58,997 bases of DNA from assembly GCA_052169645.1 (NCBI GenBank), contig JBQNCA010000009.1, forward strand, positions 1 through 58,997, written 5' to 3'. Origin of the DNA: JAIKWW01 sp052169645 (GTDB lineage Bacteria; Bacillota; Clostridia; Peptostreptococcales; Anaerovoracaceae). This document shows, piece after piece, positions 52,842 through 58,997 of the stretch. The position numbers were made by a program, and so were the translations under genes. The notes under the pieces are model-generated. The model was not told the origin of the DNA and did no database searches. It saw only the letters and a program-made list of their open reading frames with translations. Each line of letters begins with the position of its first letter. The stretch's first letter is position 1.

Positions 52842-53723
52842 CTATCCACGAATATCTATAACACTGATATTCCCAACTCTTTCATAGCTTACCTTCTTAC
52901 CGAGATTTTCACTTATGAAACGCAGCGGTACGAGAGTTCTGCCTTTTTCTATACGAGCAGGCGCATCCAGCTCAACGGACTTTCCGTCAACTGTTGCCTG
53001 CTTGCTGCCTATAACGAGCTTCATAGTATGCTCACCCAGCTTAGAATTTACAGCTCTTTCAGCTTCATTCCATGAAACCTCCGCACCTAACTTTTCAAAG
53101 ATTGCACGAACCGGCACATAGGTTCTGCCGTTATCAATTATAGGATTGGAATCAAAGCTCATCTTCACACCGTCCATAAATACCTGTATAGGATCCGTTC
53201 CCTGAGGCTTTGATGTAGAAACATTCGTTGTCGGCTCTGCAGCCTTTTCCTTTGCTGCCGCCCAGTCAAAATGCATCAAAGCGTCCGCTTCTCCTGCACC
53301 GGGTTTTCCGCCCATTAACTTGTCCATAGCATCTACCCAAACAGCAATTTTTACATCGGCAGGCTTGTTCTGCTTAGTCTCCAAAATCGCTTTCTTAGGA
53401 TAATCAACCTTTCCGCTGTCCGTGATCTGAACCTCGGTCTTTGTATCGCCGCTCAGATTAAACATATTTGTAACCTGTCCGTCCATATTCTGCATATTTA
53501 TCTTACGCAGATATACGGTATAAGAGGTTTCACCGTTATCCTTTACCAAAGCTTCGGCTTCAGGTGAAATTGCACTGCTCGCTACAGAAGGCTTTGACGG
53601 ATCGGACACCTTATTCATGCTTACCGGAATCGAATACACCGTATCTGCAAATGCCGTGTACGGCGTAGCCATTACAGCAAGTGCCACAGCTAACGCTGCG
53701 ATTTTTTTAATGTTTCTGTTCAT
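52842..53723 (-). CDS. Exported stalk-domain (copper amine oxidase N-terminal type) protein
   Basis: This 293-residue protein has a signal peptide (IAALAVALAVMATPYT). The C-terminal ~110 residues are the stalk or copper-amine-oxidase N1 domain, with two similar beta-hairpin units: NGRTYVPVRAIFEKLGAEVSW and KGRTLVPLRFISENLGKKVSY. This domain is common in secreted proteins of Gram-positive anaerobes and is not itself an enzyme. The middle (about 45-175) is unassigned. AAGGAG lies 8 bases before the ATG. It is downstream of the giant protease, with a hairpin between. Confidence 0.85.
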   Translation of the reverse strand: MNRNIKKIAALAVALAVMATPYTAFADTVYSIPVSMNKVSDPSKPSVASSAISPEAEALVKDNGETSYTVYLRKINMQNMDGQVTNMFNLSGDTKTEVQITDSGKVDYPKKAILETKQNKPADVKIAVWVDAMDKLMGGKPGAGEADALMHFDWAAAKEKAAEPTTNVSTSKPQGTDPIQVFMDGVKMSFDSNPIIDNGRTYVPVRAIFEKLGAEVSWNEAERAVNSKLGEHTMKLVIGSKQATVDGKSVELDAPARIEKGRTLVPLRFISENLGKKVSYERVGNISVIDIRG

Positions 53724-53750
53724 CAGATTTTCTCCTTATATTTTACGTCA

Positions 53751-53790
53751 ATATACAGAGTCCCCGCCACAGGCAAGGGCTCTGTATATA
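53751..53790 (-). terminator. Hairpin between the protease and stalk-domain genes
   Basis: ATATACAGAG-T-CCC (53751-53764) pairs with GGG-C-TCTGTATAT (53777-53790), a stem of about 13 pairs with one mismatch. It lies 54 bases beyond the protease stop codon. The U-tract is weak, so it may reduce rather than end read-through. Confidence 0.5.
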
Positions 53791-53843
53791 TTTATAATCC
53801 TATTAATTGCTTACGAGATATTTATACCGAGTATCTCTTATAT

Positions 53844-56800
53844 CTATGCTTTCTTAAGAGCTTTTTCCGCCGCATCAAGCTTTGCAATGCTGAATACCAG
53901 TTCCTTATCCTCTGCCGGAAGCTCATTATAAGCTTTTCTGAGAGATGCCAACAATACCGCATCTTTGGAAGAAACATTCAGCTTTATCATCTCTTCAACC
54001 TGATTATAGCGACCAGTCAAGGCTTCATCTATATCTTTTTTGGCATAAAGCCCCGACATTGCCGTATCAAGTTTATTGAGAGCCGTTTTAATTTCGCTTT
54101 CATTATCCGATTTGAGCGCATTTTCGGCAGCTTCGAGAGCTGATTCGAATTTCGTCCAGCCTCGTTTGAATTTACCCTTTTCGAGAGTCTTTGCATATCC
54201 CGCTGCAACACGCAGATTTGCCTTGTCCTTACTTATCTGCAAAGAAGGATCCGGCAATTCGGGATCTGCAGATCCCGAATTAAGGATTTTCAACCCCTCT
54301 TCTATACGTTCTATAGCGGCATTCATAGATTTTTCGCTCGGGAATCCTTTTTCATAAATATCCTCGGCATCTTCCACTATATATTCAAGGTTTATCCAAA
54401 CATCAGATGTCGTATCGTATTTCGACTTATCAAGATTTTTAAATTTATCTATGGCAGCCTTGAGCCTGCTTTTATCTATAAGCGGCTTCCCGTCAATACG
54501 CTTAAGTTCTCCGAGAACTCTTTCGAGCTGTTTTTGAGCTCTTTCAAGTTCATTTTTGTTCTTGCTCACGGTCACAACCAGGCTTACCTCTGTGAGAACT
54601 TTTTCAACCTTATCCCATGTGGATTTTTCATAGTCCGACTTGTTCAGGCTGTTTGCATGATCGATTACTTCCTGTAAATTTGCTCTGACGTTCTTTAAAG
54701 GATCTTCTCCCTTCTTTACAAGACGATCTATTGCGAGCTTAAGGTTCCTATATGTACCGTTTATGCTATCCTGTGAAGCCTTATCGTCATTTACGACTAC
54801 ATATGCACCCTCAATTATCAATTCCAAATATTTGAATGCCATCTCATCATACTCATATTCCTCATTGAGTACCGCCTTTATAGCCTCAGCCTTTTCAATA
54901 AGCTTTATGAGCTTGGATTTGTCAATAAAATTCGGATCCGCTTCATTGTTCTTTTGAATCCTTACCGAGCAGGTCTTTTTTACACCGTTCCACTCAGTAT
55001 TATTCCTGACTGAATAGTAAGGACTGTCAAAGTTTATGCCGCTGATGACAGATCTGATGCCGTACAAAGTGACAGTTTTGCTGTTTTCATCCGATGCGAA
55101 ATCCACCGTCTGTTCAGTCTTTAAAATGTCCACACCTGTCAGCTTCAAGGTTACAGGACCTTTATAATCTTCTCTGTGCAGCTTAAATGTAACTTCAGTT
55201 TCTTCCTTCTTTGAAATATTAATTTGAACAATATTTGTTACATGCTCTTCCAATATTTCAATTTCATCTCCGTTAGGGAATACAACTATGGAATCATCAT
55301 CTATGCCGTCAACACGAATCTTGAAGTTACCGACAGGTACGAGAGCTTCATAATGCATATCATCGACCTTTGTAATCGCAAATTCTCTGCCTGTCAACTT
55401 ATCTACAGCGGTAAAAGCCACAGGTGCATCAAACGGATTGCTTACAGAAAGTGTGATGGTTCTGGTTGCTAATTTTTCAAAATCGACGTTTATAACCGTT
55501 TCAGTCATATCCGGTTTAACTTCAAAATCAATACTCTTCTTTCCTACAAGCTTGTATCCCGGATCGACCCTGTCTATTACGAGCTTATAATTTCCCGGTG
55601 TCATATTGAACGGATCCTGTCTTATTCCGTCCTCATTTTCCACCAGCCAGCTGAAAGCACTGCTCGGTACAGCTTCTCCCGAAGTTCTGCCCTGAACCCT
55701 TACAGTGAGTTCATCGCCTGTGCGCTCGGCACTTGTCATAGGAAGTTCAATCTTGTTGTAAGCATAGTCACAAACTACAAGTGCGGATGTCGGCTTATCA
55801 ACATTTGTCAGATCGAAATAATATTTGTCATTCCTGATTTCAGGCTTTAGCATGTCACCTGCTTCATTTTTTATATATACGGCGTTTATACCGGAACCGC
55901 CTTCTTCCTTAATGGTATCAACGACATATGTATTTTGATTTTCACCTTCAAAATAAGCCTTCATTACACGAGGGAAAGTTCTGTCCACCACGATCGGCAT
56001 CTTTATTTCGTTGCCGTATTCATTGCTGTTTTCAGCCTTTGCCGCAACACTCATGTAGTAGGTGCCTTCCTGAACCTGATTTCCCTGCATATTGCTGCCG
56101 TCCCAAGCCCATGATTTCTTTGTTTGAATCATATTGGCATAAGGTACGGAATAACGACCCGGATCAAGATAGTAATTTTTCTTTCCCGAATCTCCGGGAA
56201 CTTCCAATACTTTCAGCTTATTGCCCTCGGCATCCGTAACCGTCATCTTGAAAGCTTGGTAATTTCTCAAGAAATTACCGTAAAATACCGCTTTATCCGT
56301 ATTTCCGTCATTGTCCGGTGAGAAAGCTATATGCTCTTTTTTGAAAATCGGGTTGTCATGAGTGGAATTCATATTTTCACCTAAAACAACCTCTTTATTA
56401 TCAACTATACCTCCGAGATGTGTAAAATAAGTTCCTTTATAGGTTTTACCCATATCGTAGTAATAAGGTCTTTCGTCACCTTCAAAATCATAAATCGGCT
56501 TTTCAATTACATTGAGCTTCTGGAAATTTCCGCAAAAACCTACATAAGGAATTGAGATCTCAGGATCCGTAGCGTTATCAGGCTCTGCAAATATAAATCC
56601 TTCTACAAAGAATCCGTTTTTCATTTCCTTTTGAGGATCAAAGTCCGAAGGAACTTCCATGGTAACCGTAAAATTCACAGTCTGTCCCGCCTCTATCGTT
56701 ACAGTCTGCTTTTCACTGTCAGCCAGGTGTCTCGGTTTAAGGAGAACCTTTCCGTTTTCAACCTTATCCGTATTGAGTACGCCCTTCAAGGTATAGGTTA

Positions 56801-58874
56801 ATTTCCTATCCTTGAGATTACGAATTTTCCCCTTGACGGTAACTTTCCCGTCACTTACATTTCCGAGATTTATGCTTGCAATACCGTTGGTTCCTTCAAA
56901 TACTGCAGGTGTTCTGACTGCCGCATCAAGGTTCATGACGCCTGCACCCTGCTGACGAGGAGAACAATACAATTTTGATTCCGAATCGGAGCACGGCTCT
57001 GCAGAACTCATAAGGAGATTCTTTACCAGACGATATTTTTCCTCACCTTTGATTTCATTGTTAAATTCACGCTCTACACGCTGTTTTACAACTGCTATAC
57101 CTGCAGCCACATGCGGAGATGCCATGGATGTACCGCTCATGTCTCCGAATGTACCGCTGTTTAAGGTAGAGAAAATATGTCCGCCCGGAGCTGTTATATC
57201 AGGCTTGAGATTTCCTTCAGGTGTCAAGCCCCAGCTTGAAAAGTAAGACATCTTTCCTGCATTCTTATTACTTCCGAACACATATTTTTCAGAAAACTTG
57301 ATTTTCTTATCAATATTTGCCTTTAAGAAAAGTCCGTCCTCATTCGATATTAATGCGCTCGGAATCTTTGCCTGAGGTGTTTCCATCTTGAAAAGAGGTA
57401 CGTCCTTTTCATTATCATAGACAATAACACCGATATATCCCTTATTATCCGCATTTCTGACCTTATCTATGAAATTAAGGATTTCCTGATTGGAACGTTC
57501 TCCACGCTGCATAAGCGCATATACCTTATCCTCTTTCCTGACCTCAGGAATTTCATCCGGATGTCCGTACCCGCAGTCTTTGATATATACAAACTCTTCT
57601 GAATGTTTACCTATACCGGAATCTACAAATTTAAGCGTTTTTCCTTCTATTCCTTCAATATTTATTCCTTTTGAAGCAACGGTCTTATTTTCAATAGAAG
57701 CAACCGCCATTGAATAAGGTGAAACCGCAGGAGCCGACAATATACCGTAATCAGGATTTTCCGCACTCGGATTTTCTACGGCACCCTTTCCGGAGAAAGA
57801 TTCGTTGCCCGCAGCCATAGCTATTATAATACCCATCTGCTGTGCATTTTTGAGCATCATAGTTTCCTGTACGTCAATATCTCTGACTGCACCTGCAGGT
57901 GCACCGAGGCTCATGTTTATGCTGTCACAGCCGAGTTTTACGGCATCATCAATCGCCTTATTGTATATAGCGGAAGAAGTTCCGCCTCCCCAAAGGCTGT
58001 CACCGAACACCCTCATTACCGCAACCTGTGCATTGGGCGTTACGCCTTTCAATTCCGGGCTGTTTGCAGCTACTATTCCCGCTACATGCATGCCGTGGGA
58101 GTAAGCATCGGCTTCCTTGATATGGCTGTTCTTATTAACATAGTTGAATCCGAAAGGAATTTTTTTTGAAAAATATTTTCCTTTCATAATCCCGAGATTT
58201 TTTATCCTGTCATCTATTTCATTGCTGCTTGAATATTTAAGGCTTTCACCGTCTATATTTTGAAGCGCAGGGTGATTCGGATCGCAGCCGGAATCTATTA
58301 TGGCTATCAGCTGTCCCTGCCCGGAATACTGCTTATTCCACGCATTCTCAGCTTTTATCATTTCATTTGAACCTGCATCTGATAAATTCAGATTATTTAC
58401 CTTCTCCAAAACCGGAGCTTTGAATGTAAGCGATACTTCAATGTCCTTTACGCAAGGCAGTTCCGCAATTCTGCGAGCATCCGCAACAGTAGTGTCGAGT
58501 GCAAGTCCCGAAAAAGCTATATCGTATGTTTGCGTTACATCGAGTTCTATATTTTCTTTCTTTGCAATCTCTTTGAAAACCTTTCGTGCAGCCGAAGAAT
58601 AATCTATCTGCTGCTTCATTCGGTCATAGTCTCTGCGCTCTGTAAGAGGTACGGAGTTCAAATCTTTATTGGTTTTCATCCACTCATCATCAAGCGCAAC
58701 TATAACGCTCAATTTACCGTGATTTAATCCTCCGCTTGCGAGCTGCTGTTCCAAATGCCTGCCGGCAGCGGTATCAGCCACATACATATCCGCTGCACTT
58801 GCCGATAAGGATGCAGGTGCAAGCGTAAACAGCATAGTCAACAAAAGCAGCCACGCTATTGATTTCTTTTTCAT
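53844..58874 (-). CDS. Giant subtilisin-family (S8) surface protease, lactocepin-like
   Basis: This 1676-residue exported serine protease has a signal peptide and a propeptide-like region (to about 170). The catalytic triad is Asp in IIDSGCDPNHP (near 193), His in HGMHVAGIVA (near 260) and Ser in SGTSMASPHVA (near 581). A PA-type insert lies at about 430-540, then fibronectin/Ig-like modules (about 640-1300) and FIVAR-type helical repeats (about 1310-1590, with LINKSRL- and KLKAAID-like starts). Lactocepins break down host or food proteins to peptides. No SLH, LPXTG or membrane anchor is seen at the end. AAAGGAG precedes the ATG. Confidence 0.93.
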   Translation of the reverse strand: MKKKSIAWLLLLTMLFTLAPASLSASAADMYVADTAAGRHLEQQLASGGLNHGKLSVIVALDDEWMKTNKDLNSVPLTERRDYDRMKQQIDYSSAARKVFKEIAKKENIELDVTQTYDIAFSGLALDTTVADARRIAELPCVKDIEVSLTFKAPVLEKVNNLNLSDAGSNEMIKAENAWNKQYSGQGQLIAIIDSGCDPNHPALQNIDGESLKYSSSNEIDDRIKNLGIMKGKYFSKKIPFGFNYVNKNSHIKEADAYSHGMHVAGIVAANSPELKGVTPNAQVAVMRVFGDSLWGGGTSSAIYNKAIDDAVKLGCDSINMSLGAPAGAVRDIDVQETMMLKNAQQMGIIIAMAAGNESFSGKGAVENPSAENPDYGILSAPAVSPYSMAVASIENKTVASKGINIEGIEGKTLKFVDSGIGKHSEEFVYIKDCGYGHPDEIPEVRKEDKVYALMQRGERSNQEILNFIDKVRNADNKGYIGVIVYDNEKDVPLFKMETPQAKIPSALISNEDGLFLKANIDKKIKFSEKYVFGSNKNAGKMSYFSSWGLTPEGNLKPDITAPGGHIFSTLNSGTFGDMSGTSMASPHVAAGIAVVKQRVEREFNNEIKGEEKYRLVKNLLMSSAEPCSDSESKLYCSPRQQGAGVMNLDAAVRTPAVFEGTNGIASINLGNVSDGKVTVKGKIRNLKDRKLTYTLKGVLNTDKVENGKVLLKPRHLADSEKQTVTIEAGQTVNFTVTMEVPSDFDPQKEMKNGFFVEGFIFAEPDNATDPEISIPYVGFCGNFQKLNVIEKPIYDFEGDERPYYYDMGKTYKGTYFTHLGGIVDNKEVVLGENMNSTHDNPIFKKEHIAFSPDNDGNTDKAVFYGNFLRNYQAFKMTVTDAEGNKLKVLEVPGDSGKKNYYLDPGRYSVPYANMIQTKKSWAWDGSNMQGNQVQEGTYYMSVAAKAENSNEYGNEIKMPIVVDRTFPRVMKAYFEGENQNTYVVDTIKEEGGSGINAVYIKNEAGDMLKPEIRNDKYYFDLTNVDKPTSALVVCDYAYNKIELPMTSAERTGDELTVRVQGRTSGEAVPSSAFSWLVENEDGIRQDPFNMTPGNYKLVIDRVDPGYKLVGKKSIDFEVKPDMTETVINVDFEKLATRTITLSVSNPFDAPVAFTAVDKLTGREFAITKVDDMHYEALVPVGNFKIRVDGIDDDSIVVFPNGDEIEILEEHVTNIVQINISKKEETEVTFKLHREDYKGPVTLKLTGVDILKTEQTVDFASDENSKTVTLYGIRSVISGINFDSPYYSVRNNTEWNGVKKTCSVRIQKNNEADPNFIDKSKLIKLIEKAEAIKAVLNEEYEYDEMAFKYLELIIEGAYVVVNDDKASQDSINGTYRNLKLAIDRLVKKGEDPLKNVRANLQEVIDHANSLNKSDYEKSTWDKVEKVLTEVSLVVTVSKNKNELERAQKQLERVLGELKRIDGKPLIDKSRLKAAIDKFKNLDKSKYDTTSDVWINLEYIVEDAEDIYEKGFPSEKSMNAAIERIEEGLKILNSGSADPELPDPSLQISKDKANLRVAAGYAKTLEKGKFKRGWTKFESALEAAENALKSDNESEIKTALNKLDTAMSGLYAKKDIDEALTGRYNQVEEMIKLNVSSKDAVLLASLRKAYNELPAEDKELVFSIAKLDAAEKALKKA

Positions 58875-58928
58875 TAAATACTCCTTTGATAAGCTTCTTT
58901 ATTTGTTATAGTCAATCTAAAGGATTTC

Positions 58929-58958
58929 CCCTCATCGGCATAGCCGATGAGGGTTTTT
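58929..58958. terminator. Terminator at the right edge
   Basis: CCCTCATCGGC (58929-58939) pairs perfectly with GCCGATGAGGG (58943-58953) around ATA, followed on the plus strand by TTTTT. On the minus strand it would lie just past a gene ending at 58966. The good U-tract is on the plus strand only, so it may act in both directions unequally. Confidence 0.8.
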
Positions 58959-58965
58959 AACTTGC

Positions 58966-58997
58966 TCAATTATTTGCAGCCTTCATGATTTCAGCGT
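58966..58997 (-). CDS. Possible C-terminal end of a gene cut by the window edge
   Basis: The minus-strand frame ending in TGA at 58966-58968 gives AEIMKAANN at its end. A terminator-like hairpin lies just beyond. Only ten codons are visible, so it cannot be identified; it could be chance. Confidence 0.3.
   Translation of the reverse strand, partial: AEIMKAANN

Overview
The window comes from a low-GC Gram-positive anaerobe, most likely class Clostridia. The signs are a reverse-type rubrerythrin, a meso-diaminopimelate dehydrogenase, strong AGGAGG ribosome binding sites, several proteins with S-layer homology (SLH) domains, ECF-type transport genes and Fe-S or Rrf2/Crp regulators. No rRNA, tRNA, CRISPR array or insertion sequence is visible. 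The species cannot be fixed from the sequence alone.

Layout. 0.4-7.7 kb: a MATE efflux pump, purC, a plus-strand redox pair (8Fe-8S ferredoxin-like protein and Crp/Fnr regulator) behind an HcpR-like box, thrH, ddh and rubrerythrin. 7.7-16.5 kb: a heavy-metal block with CopA (carrying a fused CopZ-like tail with its own ribosome binding site), a CadA-type ATPase with its metal-binding domain on a separate small gene, a divergent ArsR repressor with a clear operator, and a third P1B ATPase with an unusual FCC motif in place of CPC, flanked by a small HMA protein and a DUF6110-like membrane peptide. 16.7 kb: an esterase.

17.9-43.8 kb is a 26-kb block of minus-strand genes that looks like one surface system. 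It begins, in transcription order, with a cohesin-like SLH protein, a GLUG-repeat secreted protein, a cohesin plus dockerin protein and a 2074-residue cohesin/GLUG/SLH giant. Then follow a Crp-type regulator with an extra N-terminal helix-turn-helix, an ECF ATPase-EcfT fusion, a DUF2149/ExbD-like protein, an ECF S component, a second ECF ATPase, several lipoproteins or membrane proteins that appear to share a cofactor-less sulfite-oxidase-like (SO-like) fold, a purple-acid-phosphatase-like enzyme, two more SLH proteins and an ExbB/TolQ-type channel. Many of these genes overlap by 4 bases or carry Shine-Dalgarno sequences inside the previous gene. I read the block as a candidate surface capture and uptake machine in which an ExbBD-like motor, an ECF transporter and SLH-anchored receptors work together. 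The substrate is unknown.

43.8-59 kb: an AT-rich intergenic region with three TGTAAA-N4-TTTACA-type palindromes, a NifX-like protein with a His/Cys tail behind a 44-bp perfect palindrome, a 26-residue membrane peptide, TatD, a cation antiporter behind a yybP-ykoY manganese riboswitch, an Rrf2 regulator with its operator, a PurF paralogue lacking the catalytic cysteine next to a MoaE-like gene, a SleB-like hydrolase, thioredoxin reductase, a stalk-domain protein and a very large subtilisin-family protease. Short repeats with terminator character occur near 17.75, 52.6 and 52.8 kb.
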